Shown: positions 24,027 through 35,900 of the stretch, in pieces
Position numbering within the stretch: position 1 is the stretch's first letter
Layout of the letters: the number at the start of each line of letters is the position of its first letter
Assembly (NCBI GenBank): GCA_025331125.1
Contig: JAOALB010000106.1
Span: 62,001 to 126,000, forward strand
Direction: 5' to 3'
DNA: 64,000 nucleotides
Origin: Mycogone perniciosa
Taxonomy: Eukaryota > Ascomycota > Sordariomycetes > Hypocreales > Hypocreaceae
Made by a program: the position numbers and the translations under genes
The notes under the pieces: model-generated
Told to the model about the DNA's origin: nothing
The model's database searches: none
The model's input: only the letters and a program-made list of their open reading frames with translations

Positions 24027-24140
24027 AGGCCAAGGAATGAAAATTGACGAATTACGAGAGACCGGATCAAATTACCTTGTCGAGGTGGAATCTAGATCCC
24101 GCGATATGATGGATTATTATGCCTTTGTGATATTCAAGCT

Positions 24141-24593
24141 TTAGGCGGGAGCATGGGCGGTTCCGACAGGTTCCGGACGACCTGAAAACATGAGTTTGTG
24201 CTTGATAATCTCGACAACCTCCAGATTCTCGCCCTCCTCTTGCGAGACACCGCCCGAGCCCTCTATGATCTTATTCTCACGCCTCCGCACAACGGCAAGG
24301 GCCTTGGGAAGCTTTTTCACCTCGCCCGTCAAACGCTGGTGCTGGCCGATGTACATATGCACACGATTCATCCAGCCCGAGCCTATGGCGTCAGGGGAGT
24401 AGTCTGGGAACTCGAGTCTGCCTACTTCAACATCCTTGAGAGTCTCGCCGTTTGAGTCCTGGGGAAGGTTGATGGTGCCTTGGAGCTCCAGGATGGCGAG
24501 GCCGGAGGGGGTTTGTAAGAGTTGAGGGAAGGGGTTGGAGCTGGATGCTGCCTGTTTTGAAGGCGGATATAATGTTGCTGTTGATGGCGACAT
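24141..24593 (-). CDS. CTF8: Ctf8, subunit of the Ctf18-RFC clamp loader
   Basis: The start is placed at MSPSTATLYPPS (24593), giving 150 aa. The frame is open further upstream, but only that start leads directly into the conserved part. Conserved phrases are TPSGLAILELQGTINLP, VGRLEFPDY and IKHKLMFSGRPEPV, matching the Ctf8 family, a small protein that joins Dcc1 and Ctf18-RFC in sister-chromatid cohesion and PCNA handling. It is divergent from RPS6 across a 403-bp shared promoter. No intron is needed. Confidence 0.82.
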   Translation of the reverse strand: MSPSTATLYPPSKQAASSSNPFPQLLQTPSGLAILELQGTINLPQDSNGETLKDVEVGRLEFPDYSPDAIGSGWMNRVHMYIGQHQRLTGEVKKLPKALAVVRRRENKIIEGSGGVSQEEGENLEVVEIIKHKLMFSGRPEPVGTAHAPA

Positions 24594-24996
24594 TTTTCGA
24601 ACAATGCCGTTTTGAAGAAAAGAACAGAAAACGTGGTTGTTTAAACAATGGCGAAAGTGATGGTAAACAATGGGATGAGCAGGCATGAGCTTCAAAGTGG
24701 ATATCTAAGTGGACAAGTGCAAAGGGTGGACCATCACCGCCACAGAAAACTCCTGGGGCTGGTGCTACTCAGCCACAGATCGCTGTGGCGGGATATCCTT
24801 CAACCGAATCACCCTACCACCAAACGCGCCGCTCTGATTGGCCAGGCTAATTTCCCCTTCTCCAGAGAAGAACCCTAGCGCTCACACACTTTCTCGATTT
24901 CGCCCAATTTTTACTCACCTCCATTCCCCATCACCAAAACGCCGACTTCACGCGAGCCAGGTCAAGTAAAACTTGCACCACCACAACACTGGCAAG
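24594..24996. other. CTF8/RPS6 bidirectional promoter
   Basis: This short divergent region contains an AACCCTAG element (24871-24878) and a C/T-rich leader immediately before the RPS6 start codon. No additional ORF is supported. Confidence 0.6.
24871..24878 (+). promoter_or_regulatory. AACCCTA-type ribosomal-protein promoter motif
   Basis: AACCCTAG within GAAGAACCCTAG lies about 120 bp upstream of the RPS6 ATG. Telomere-like AACCCTA boxes, bound by Tbf1-type factors, are known in ribosomal-protein promoters of several fungi. A related AAACCCTGAG lies upstream of RPS8 in this window. Confidence 0.45.
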
Positions 24997-26238
24997 ATGA
25001 AGGTATGAACGCCTCCATTAACCTCCAAGGCCGATTGCTTTGCTCTGCTGCCGCTGCCTGATGCATTCCCATCAAATGCCTGCCAGCTGCTGCTATCGTG
25101 TCCTCGAGACGCATCGCTAACAGCCAATCTTGAACAGTTGAACATTTCCTACCCTGCCAATGGCAGCCAGAAGCTCATCGACATTGAAGATGAGCGCAAG
25201 CTCGCCATCTTCATGGAGAAGCGCGTACGTCGATTCCCCCAAACGAGCAGACGTTGTCAACAACTCGAACGTGCTTGGGCGACCTTTTTTTTCCCACACA
25301 GAACTCCAGTTGACATGATTTTTTTTCCTCCTACAGATGGGCGCTGAGGTCCCCGGTGACTCCGTCGGCGACGAGTTCAAGGGCTACATCTTCCGCATCA
25401 CCGGTGGAAACGACAAGCAGGGTTTCCCCATGAAGCAGGGTGTCATGCACCCCAGCCGTGTCCGTCTCCTCCTCGCCGACGGCCACTCCTGCTACCGCCC
25501 CCGACGCACCGGCGAGCGCAAGCGAAAGTCCGTCCGCGGCTGCATCGTCGCCATGGACCTCTCCGTCCTCGCCCTCAGCATCGTCAAGCAGGGCGACAGC
25601 GAGATTCCCGGCCTGACCGACGTCGTCCAGCCCAAGCGTCTCGGCCCCAAGCGTGCGACCAAGATCCGCAAGTTCTTCAACCTCACCAAGGATGACGATG
25701 TATGTTTCACCCTGTACCCATACTCGGTCATCGCCTACTCGGAGCTGCGGTGGGGGGAATGGCAGTCCGGGTAGAGTGTGAGAGAAAAAAACCACTGGCA
25801 CTTCCCCCTTTTTTTGGGCGGGGAGTGTCTTGGTGCCGAGACAGTACAACATATCAAAGGAATTGCAGTGGAACTAATGCCCATGGGGGAAAATAGGTCC
25901 GCAAGTACGTCATTCGACGAGAGATCCAGCCCAAGGGTGAGGGCAAGAAGGCCTACACCAAGGCCCCCAAGATCCAGAGGCTGGTCACTCCCCAGCGCCT
26001 CCAGCACAAGCGCCACCGCCTCGCTCTCAAGCGCCGCCAGGCCGAGAAGGTCAAGGATGAGGCTGTGAGTTATCCCACCCCCTCTTCCTACTCACAATGT
26101 CCTCCAAAAACAGCAAATACTGACCATGTCTTTTCCCAACAGAACGAGTACGCTCAGGTCCTTGCCAAGCGTGTCGCCGAGGCCAAGGCCCACAAGGCCG
26201 ACGCCCGCAAGCGACGAGCAAGCTCTATGCACAAGTAA
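24997..26238 (+). CDS. RPS6: 40S ribosomal protein S6 (eS6)
   Basis: Five exons: 24997-25002, 25138-25224, 25337-25699, 25897-26064 and 26143-26238, giving 239 aa. The first exon encodes only Met-Lys. Typical sequence is MKLNISYPANGSQKLIDIEDERKL (split over exons 1-2), then FRITGGNDKQGFPMKQGV, HSCYRPRRTGERKRKSVRG and a basic C-terminus ending in RKRRASSMHK. The RRxSS-type end is the conserved S6-kinase/TORC site region. It is a structural protein of the small subunit. Early introns are normal for this gene. Confidence 0.97.
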
Positions 26239-26934
26239 GGGTCCGGCGTTTTATAATGAGAAGATTAAAATAAAAGTGGAATCAATCATACCTTGGTCCT
26301 GTGGTTTGCATGCATTGGGAGTGAGGAATATCTCTCTTTCGGGTTTGGTTTTGAGTCCAATCCCGCCTTATCACGAATGTATTAGAAGCATTTTCGACAA
26401 TTTCAAAATGCATTCCTGATGCCCCTCTTAAATCTCATTTGTTCGTTATTACACGACCATCTCTAAATCGTAGGCCTCGTGATCTTGCTACTTGATCTCT
26501 ATTCCAGTGAAATCTCAACTCCATGTGTGTCTTCCAACTCATCCATCACTCGTTACCGATATCATCTCTTTGCCAAATAGATAGTTGTACAAACAGCCAT
26601 TTATTCCCATCTCTAAGTCCGGGTACTATTCCTATCTACTTCATACACACTCGTATTTAACCGCCCCCCCCCTAAAGCCTTGCGTGTCGTAATATCCCAT
26701 GCCAAAGACCTCCCAATGCCAAGGAGACCTGCACTTCCCCAAGGCACGGTATGCCCTCTGGATGGGAGTTTCTTTTTCCTCCCCAACCCTAAACCTTTAT
26801 GTACTACACTCACGACAGGCCAAAAACAGAAGAAGAGCTGTCGTCCTCGCCAACCACCACTCACTATCCACACCAATTTCCCTTTTCTGTGACGGCCACT
26901 ACTGTCACCAACTCTCCAATGCATGTGTAGGACT
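26239..26934. other. convergent intergenic region RPS6/TOM1
   Basis: About 700 bases of 3'UTR-like sequence between two convergent genes. Short frames on both strands overlap here without domain signal. Confidence 0.6.
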
Positions 26935-29900
26935 CTATGCGAATCCAAAGTAATCGCTTCCTTGTGTAATGGCCTTGAGAATCTGCGAGCGCAAGATGTC
27001 ATAGCTGTCATACTCCGGAAGATCGAGCTCTGTCGGCCAGTTAGCTACTTGCTTTTCACACCAAGTCATATCGCTGGGAATTACTCACGGTTGAAACAGG
27101 TGTGTGTTGAAGGCAGCCGGTCCTTGTTGCCATAATCACGGTGAATATTGAATCGGTTGACACCATTCATGCCCTCAAGCTCCTTGAACCCGTTGAGAGG
27201 AACCTTGCTAGTACCTGTGACAAATTGCAGCAACTTGGCTAGTTCTTCCTTGTCAAATGATCTCACAGCCCTCCAGAACCACTGGATCTGCGGAGAAGAA
27301 GGGCTGTAGTTGTGGTACTCAGTGTTGGCCTTCCAGTCGTCAATGTCAATGTCTGGGAGACCGGAGATCAGGAGCTCCAGCTCTTGCTCGTTGAAGATGG
27401 AAATCAGCTCAGCTGGGATGATTTCGTGGAAGCCTATGGCAAACTGTTAGAGATGACACGTTACCGAGCCAAGTATTATGGAAACTTACCACTCAAGAAA
27501 TTCTCCATCTGTTCCTTAACTGAAGACAGAAGTTTGTGCTCAACCACGACGCGGACATATTCGTGCTTGTTCTCCTCAGTCACCGCAATTTCCCGACCGT
27601 TGGGAATAAGGTCCACGATTCTGGTAACGCCAAATTCATCGTCTTCCACTGAGAAGGTTTCCGTGATGATATCCGTGATATCATTTTCCAGCATCCAGCA
27701 AAGAGACTTGTAGTAATCTGGGTCGAAAGACTCCATGTCCTTCACTGAGACTGATTTGCCGAGGATGCGCTTGTACACAGCACGACTGAAGAAACAGTCG
27801 AGCAGTCGACCTTCATACAACGCCTTGCCAATGATGCGACCGATGAACTTGAAAAATCTCAAATGCTCATCGTTGATGCCGCTGAGCTTGTTTGGGTGGA
27901 ACGTGGTACGGTCTGATGAAACCGGGATGTACAGGGCATAGTTGGGATCGAACATTTGGCGCGCAAGCACTTGGAACCACTCACGCGTAACACCACCGGC
28001 ATCCACGCCTTCCTCGCCATTGAAGCGAATATTGAGCTTGCCGTACTTCATTTCGTCACCGGTCTTGAAGCAGAGCCATTTGAAGGAATCATGAAAGACG
28101 TGCTCACGACGAACTGAAAGTTGCAAAGGTGGATAAGACGGTCGGCTCTGGTTCTGACCGCTTCGCGAATGAACGCTTCTGTTGAAGTAATTCCGCTTGT
28201 TATCGAACTCGAGAACCTTGGGGTTCTTCACGAGCAGCGCAAAAGTACCAGACATGAGTTTCGGATTATGCCTCACTAGCTCATTGAGGATGCGTCGATG
28301 ATCCTCAGTAAACGTGAAGAAGAGGTTAGCTGTACGTGACTCAGGTTGAGGGCTCGACAATAACATGTCCTTGCCAAGTTGACTATGCGAGAGATCGTCA
28401 TTGGTTGTAGTATTCTTGCAAACCACCATCAATGACTCGATCAATGGAAGCAGAATTGTTGCCACGTTGAGCATACTCTCGCGTTGACGAATCGCACTCA
28501 AACAAGCACTCAGCTTCTCCCACATAGTAGAGAAGGTGGAGTTGTGATAAAGCGATGTGACAAGATCATGCTTCTCATTTTCCTTGGAGCCTTCTGCATC
28601 GGTTTCATCACTCTTCTTCTTGCCATCGAAAAGATGATCGAGGGCAGTGAGCACTCTGAGAAGCTTGTTCTGCTCGGATGCTCCAGGTGAAAACTTAGCA
28701 AGCGCGACACCTTGAATTTCGGTTCCAGAAGTGGCTTGGTCGATATGTGGTAGAAGATCATCGAGATCCGACACAATATTTTCGCTCAGCAGACGCGCCT
28801 GGCGGACTAACTCCTGCCCGAAGATAGCTTTTGCCCCCGGAATGGCAGACAAGTTCTTGATCGTGGAGATTGTGTTCTGGAAGGTCTTGGAACTGCATTC
28901 TCGGGCCACGAACACCCTCACCACTAGTGTGAGATTCTGAGAAGGAATCACTGGTGGTTGCAATTGACGAGGACGCTTCTGTGATGCCTCCTTAGTCTTC
29001 TCCTTCGATTCTTCTGCTCCAGTGGCATTCTGTTCTGTAGGCTTGGGTGGTGGTCCAGAGGTCGACCCTTGAGTTTCGTCAGTAGCCGTTTGCTCGCTGG
29101 CATTCTGGGCTTCGGCTTCGACGGCCTCGGGTTCAGCCTCAGCCTCAGCCTCGGCATCGTCGGCCTTAGGAGCAGATGAGGTCTCCTCTACTGTTTCTTT
29201 GCGGCGGCGTTCTAGGTTTTGAAGAGGAAGAGTGACTCGGTTCAGCAAGTCGGCAAGGTGTGTCATGACGAGCGAGCTTTCCGTTACGAGCTCGCGGTCC
29301 AGAAGTGACAACAAGGAGTTGATTGCATACTTGTGTGCTTTTTGATCCTTGCCTTTTCCTTTGCGGCTTAAAGTCCTCTTAAGTGTTGATCCCACTGTCT
29401 CATGTTCGGTCAAGAACAGCCAGGGAATATGTGGGTTTTTGGTACACAGGTCAACAAGAAGGTCTAGACATTGCTGGACAATCAATAAAGGTGATGTCTC
29501 TGAATTCGTCTGAGCAGTGTTCGTAAGGCCGCCAAGAGTAGTCAAAGTCCTCTTAAGAGTCTGCGGTGTCTTTTGTTCGGCGTCCTTTTCCTTTTCTCTC
29601 TGCTTTCTAGCCTTGAGCGAAAGTTGACCAAAGCTACGCTCCACGGCATTCATGTCGGTACTGCCGTCCTGTAGGATTTGAAGGATAGTGCTAATAACCT
29701 CAAGTCGAGTTTGACGATTCTCGCACACATCCGCAAGCACACTGAATAGGTAGTTGCGAATGGAGCCTTGCTGGGCAATGAACATCAAACGCAGCAGAGT
29801 TGCAACTCCAGCCTTGTCAAGCATTTGCACCACCGTCCGTCGCTGAGCCTTGTTCTCGCCCTGCTCCTCAGAGGAACCTTGTATGGCAACTCTCCCCGTC

Positions 29901-32900
29901 CCAGGAGGGCTTCTGGCCGGATTGACAATTGTGCGCAGACCTCGCTGGTGGGGCAGTGGCGGGCGTTGTTGGGTCAAGGCTCGGACCTGAGCAGCCATGT
30001 CTGGAGGCAGATGGCCCAAGATGTCTTCGCCCTGATCAATAAGGGCCTGTTCTCGAAGCTCGGGGGGGAATGTGAGAAGGATGCTTGCTGGATCCATGTC
30101 GGCTGTGATGGCATCTTGGCCCTCAGCGGCTGCTTGGCGACGGTTATCTTCCCGGTTGCGCCGTCGTTGCTCTTGTCTTTCTTGCTGAGCAATTTCCAGT
30201 CGCAGCTCCTCTGGAAGTGCATCAAGAAACTCCTGGAATACCTCGGTTGATTCCCCTGGCGCAGCTTCTTCACGAGCCTGAGATCTTCGCTCGCTCACCG
30301 TTTGAGCAATGACCTCTTCCCTGAATTCTTCAGGAAGGGCTGCCAGATAATCAGGGTCGATACCCAGTTCCGTAACATCAACTTCTTCACCTCTAATCAT
30401 TGTCATCACTCGCGGCGCATCAGCTTGTGGTTCACCTGCTGTCCGATCACTTGGTGCGGGAACAGTGGGCTCCGTCGATTCAACCCCTTCCATGGCAGTG
30501 CCATCGTGAACGACATTGCCAGACCGGGTATGGGCGGCATTGCTGGCGGCGGCTGCTGCTGCTGCTTCTGCTGCCTCTGCGGCAGCTCGTTCGGCAGCCT
30601 CGCGTTCTTCGACTTCTTTTCTCTCCTTTTCCTCTTTTTCTTGGGCCGCCTTCGCCGCCTCCCTAGCCAGTCGTTCTTCTTCTTCGCGCTTCTGTCGCGC
30701 TTCCTCAACACGTCTCTGATTCTCTTCCTCTTGAGCTTTAAGTCCTCTTTCCAGCTCCATAGCCGCTGGGGTCAGTTGCGCATTGATGGCGTTGCTGAGT
30801 TTGGATGCCTCTCCCGTGTGGTTTGGGCCGAATATCATCCTTGCCTCCTCTTGGTAACGATCCAAGGTCGATTCAGGGGTGAAGGCCACGGCTTGATGTG
30901 GTTCCTGAATTACGACTTCGCGACGATTCTCACTTCTTACTCCTCTTATGGGCCCTAGATCCGCAGTTCGAGAGCCGCCAGGCGTAATGTGTACGTGGAA
31001 GGCATGTTGGCCACCGCCATTGCGGCCCATAATCGGCAGGAATTCCATCAACTCTCCCAGGAAGCCCATTGGGCCATCAATCATATGCCTGCCTGGTCCC
31101 AAGAATCCCTCTGGGAGCCTAAGACCAATAGAGTGAGAATGGCCAGGTCGAGGCGGGATTTCATTATTCTGGTCATTGCGTCGGAGAAGCGGATTGACGC
31201 CATCTTCAGCGTTGGATTGTGGTCCATTGGTTCGATGGTGACGGGAGGCGAAGTAACTACGGAAGTCTTTGTAAAGTAGAGTGTCAGTAAACAAGCCAAC
31301 TTGATGAAGAAATTAACCTACTTCCAAGGTCCCGGCTTGCACTAGCTATGAACCCCGGAGGGAATGTATTGCGATGATCCATTCTGGCAAGCACTGGCCG
31401 CCTGCCGTTACCTTCCAGAAGGAAGAGCTGACGGTGCCTGTCGTCAACTTCGGGGTTCAATCCATCCCATCCCAGCGAGGGCATTGGAGGCAATGGGTCG
31501 CTCACTGCGAGGCCGGATTAGCAACGCATAAATGCAACATCAAAGATGTACTTACGAGGATAGTCATCGTCATAAATATATTCCTCATCTTCGATGTCTT
31601 CGTCGTCATCGTCTTCTAGACTGTTGTTAATACCGCAGGATAACAAGCTTGGGGAGGAATGCTTACCACCCTCATCATGGACATCATCCATATTGTAAGG
31701 ATCATCCAGTCCATCCATCAGCTCTGGGTCATAACCATCTTCATCGCCCATGATCGCCCTTGCCACATTATCTAGCAAATCGCCAGGGCCCATGCCGTGG
31801 ATGTGAGCCTCGTCCTCTTCTTGGCCTTCTGCTTCGTAATCAATATCGTCAATTTCCGGTCCCATGTCTTCCTCACCGTCGCTCTCGCTCTCCCAACCAG
31901 ATTCCCCGTCATCTTCAATTGGATTTCCATCCTCATCAACGATTTCAACCCGATCTTCGACATCTTCCATGTCAGCGGAGTCGGCCTCGTCGTCGTCATC
32001 CTCACTATCGTCTTCGTCTTCGTCTTCATCATCGTCTTCATCCATGATGACTTCAACTACTCCAGGGTCCCCGTGAAGACCCTCTATCTCTCCCATATCA
32101 CTAAGCTCATCATCGTCGTCACTGATGTTATCTTCGTCATCGGAGATATCTTCCTCTCCATAGTCCATTTCGTCGTCGTCGTACTCATCCCCGTACATGT
32201 CCTCGTCATCATCCCCATCTTCAGAGTCTGACTCATCATCTTCTCCTCGAGGCTCAAGCATGCCGAGGGCAGAATTGCGATACAAGTCAGGAGTCTCCTC
32301 TCGATCGTCATCCAGATCAGAGAGTGATGAGGTGGATGCAAATTCCTCATCGCTGTGATCAACCTGAGAGTCTGAAACCAAAAGGTTGGAATGACTGAGT
32401 TCCTTGGCGGTATCGGTCAAGACTCGCAGGACACGCAAGATGTACTTAATGGCCCGTTTGACACCAGGGTAGTTCAAGTTAATCTCAGCGATGGACGAAG
32501 TGAGTTTATCCAAATACCCCTTTTCATACATTAGCCGCCGGAGCTGTGCCTGAGACCGGGACTGAGCGGTATCGGAATTGCGCGACCCAGAATTTTGATC
32601 CTTGTCTCTCTCTCCAACCATGTGGTTCATAAGCTCGGCCAGACATTGCATTCGAGAGTACCGAGTTTCCAATGGCTCGTCCGTGAGTGGTGCCTTTTCG
32701 TATGCCTTGAGGATGGTATCGAGAACAAATTTGCGAACAAAAAGCAGATCTGGTTCGTCATCGTATGCGTACTTATCCTGGCCACGGTCGAATGTCTTCT
32801 CATTTGCTTTCGAAACAAGAGCTACCAACACCTTCTGGGTTAGCGATGACGTCGCAGCCTTCTTTTTTGATACCAAATTGTCAGCTGTCCCATTGAGACT

Positions 32901-35900
32901 GCTCTGGCAGAGCAAGTCATATATCAAATAGTTGAGGATGCTTGACCGAGGCTTCACAGGGGTGTTTATCGATAGTGGAGGCGCGCTCCGTTTGAAATTG
33001 ATAAACTCGACCTTTGTCCTGGTATAGCTTTGAAGAAGCTCAGCCAGACAGCTAAGCAAAAAGCACCGGTAGACAAAAATAGGATGTTCTTCTGGTTTAA
33101 AAACGGGTTTTGATGACTTCTTGTCCTTTCCATCCATGTTAGGATTGTCTGTCAAAGAGCCATCCTGCGCTGCGCCGCTCGCATCGGCCTCGGATTTCGC
33201 ATCTTTGTTAGGGGCTGGCAACTCCTTATCCTCAACTTCACGGTAGTTGACCAACTCGCAAAGCAGGAAGTGGATAACACCATCAGGGTTTTCAACAACA
33301 GGCCGCTTACTATCATGATGAGGCTTTGGCGCGTCGATCATCTCCTTATCGCCAGGTTCTGTTGACTGTTTAATATTTTGATCGGCATCATTCTCTGTGT
33401 CGGGCTTCTTGCTGTTTGCGTTGCCGCCATCCTGCTCCTTCCAGACCAATATGTGTGATCTGACCCCCTCACCACTTGGCACGGTCCATCTGGAAAATTT
33501 CAGCAATTCATGTGTTACTTCCACAAACAAATCGGGTGCCCGAAGGGCAACCGGCGACATTGCTCGGAGATAGGTAGACACATCGAGATGGCCGCGCTGA
33601 TTGCGTTGAAGGTTCGGGATGTCCGCCTTGATTTCTGCGCGCATGACTTGCTTGATGATTTCCTCATCTTCAATAATATGGCGAAGAATAGTGATAAGAT
33701 GAGAGGTCAGCCTGGTCTGCTTGAGACGCTCGGATCCAGATCCAGACATTTGCTTCGCCATGAGAAACAGTCTTTGCAGGTTCTTCTTCTCCCCAACTTG
33801 CTTTGCCAAGTGGCGCCTGCGAGTTAAGATGACCAGAACCCGTAAGACAGCTGTTGCCAGTACCTCTTCCTTTCCAATGCGAGGAAGGAGATTCAATAGT
33901 GATTCAAGAATGTTAGAGCGCTGTTCATCGTCGACCAAGGGGGTCCTAAGTTGAACAATTGGAGCTGTAACCTCTTCATCCAACGATCTTGGTGGCTTCC
34001 ACTGGACGGCAACCGGCCGCTCATCGTGGCTCAGAAGAGTCTCCAGTACCAGTAAAATGAATGGGATCCAAGGGGGCAGCTCATCAGTGGATGCAGAAAG
34101 TGGAGTTTTGAGAAAAGCGACATACTCCCCAATCCTTTCGCGAAGAGTCTCAATGTTGCGCCCGAAAAATGTCTCATCTTGAAGTAAAAGGGCAAGAAGA
34201 TGAGCATACGCAGCTATACATTTCCCATTGTGCTTCTTCTCATCCTCATCAAGAGCAAGTGATGACAGCGCGAATGTCAGAGTTGACCCGACTTCTTCCT
34301 GTGCCTCTGTGTTGTTTTGATGTCGCAGAGCAACAGCGTGAATGAGTTCAGACACCTCTATCGCGGTGTCTGGGTGAGCGCGGATCACGTCTAGACATTG
34401 GGCAATAAGATTCTCACGGAGCCTTGATCGCTGATTGTCGAGACTCTCTTTGATGGCCAGATATTGAGCTGCTGTTGGCCGCTCATTTGAACCCTCGTCC
34501 CCGGTAGCTGGCGTCAGTGCAGCTGGCTTGGATTGCGATCCACTGCTCATACCCTCCCTAGCTTCACCTTCAGCCTGGAAAGAGCGATCAACCAGATCTC
34601 CCAGACTCTCGCCGGGGATGTTCAGTGCGTCTATTGACATGCGATCGGCATCAGATGCACCTGCTCCACCTGCATCCTGACTATCTGTCGGCGTTGTGGC
34701 TCCCGCTAGTGCTGAAGTGTCTGCATCCTCAGGGGGGATTGGATTCCGTGGGCCAGCTAAGCCAGCCATGTGAGCGCGACAGTACTCGCGAGCAATGGTA
34801 CCATTGCCGTTGGCTCTGAATATAGCTTCATGCACCAAGCTATCATCAAAGCCTGCATTCAACAAATCATCAGCAGCATCCTGAGCCGCCTGCCAGTTGA
34901 AGCGTGCATCTGTATACTTGAATAGGACGAACGGAACCTTGACAAGTTAGATATACTCTGTCCAAATATGTTAAGGAAGCGATGCACTCACCTTATCCTT
35001 CGGTATGAGCTGGAGTTCGTTTTCAGTAGTGGAGATCATCTTGAGAATGTCCACAATCCGCTTCACAGTCTGATTTGGCACCTTTTCCACGAAGTCCGAG
35101 TCCCAAAGTTCCATCACAGCAGGCAATATGGCTGCACGAAACTCGACAACAATCTGAGTATGAACACTTTGAACATATCGGGATCGATCTGTTTGCCGGT
35201 GAAGATTAACAGAGGAGCCTGCATCTGAGATGTACTTTCCATTTATCAAGATGAAGTACAAATCCAGGATCTTCTTGAGACCGAAGGCAGCAACTTTGGA
35301 TTTCGAGGATTCGTCAGGGGTGCTATTGGCGGCGCTCCGGACGGCACTGGCGAAGACACGCAGCATTGAGTTCAGTACGTCCAGTCCATTTTCTTCTTTG
35401 AAAGCAAGGAGAACGGGCAAGATGAGTTGTACATTGGATCGGTCGCTTTGACGAGACGACGCTGTTGCTCCATTAGTACCAATAACAAAATAAGGCGGAA
35501 TTCAACTTACGGTGGTCAATTAACATTTCGTGAATGGTATGCAGCATGATGATCCAATAGTGGAAATCTTTAGATGTTGGCTCAGGGGTTGCCACGGATG
35601 GTGCCAAGTGATCAAGAACAGTATCAGCAAGTGCCTTCGCAATTTCGAGGTGGCGTGGTCGTGGATACGGGTCATGAGTTGTCTCACGACGAGGAAGTAA
35701 TGCTTTGCCCAAAGTCTGGAAAAGGGGGAATGAAGTCGGAATCATAGGGTGGAGGAGGATACGGAGAGTTTCATAGTTCTGAAAACGGGGGCTGGCCTGC
35801 TCCTGCTCTGTCGGACGAGGAGTACCAGAGCTATTCGACGCATCACTTGGTCTCCAGCTATCAGTACTGTTTAGAACGTCCGGCAGGGAAGTATCGTCGC

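Noticed and set aside
31797..32231. Plus-strand frame rich in Val/Ile/Phe that looks like a membrane protein
   Set aside because: It is the antisense of the Asp/Glu tract of TOM1; GAT/GAA codons read backwards give hydrophobic residues.
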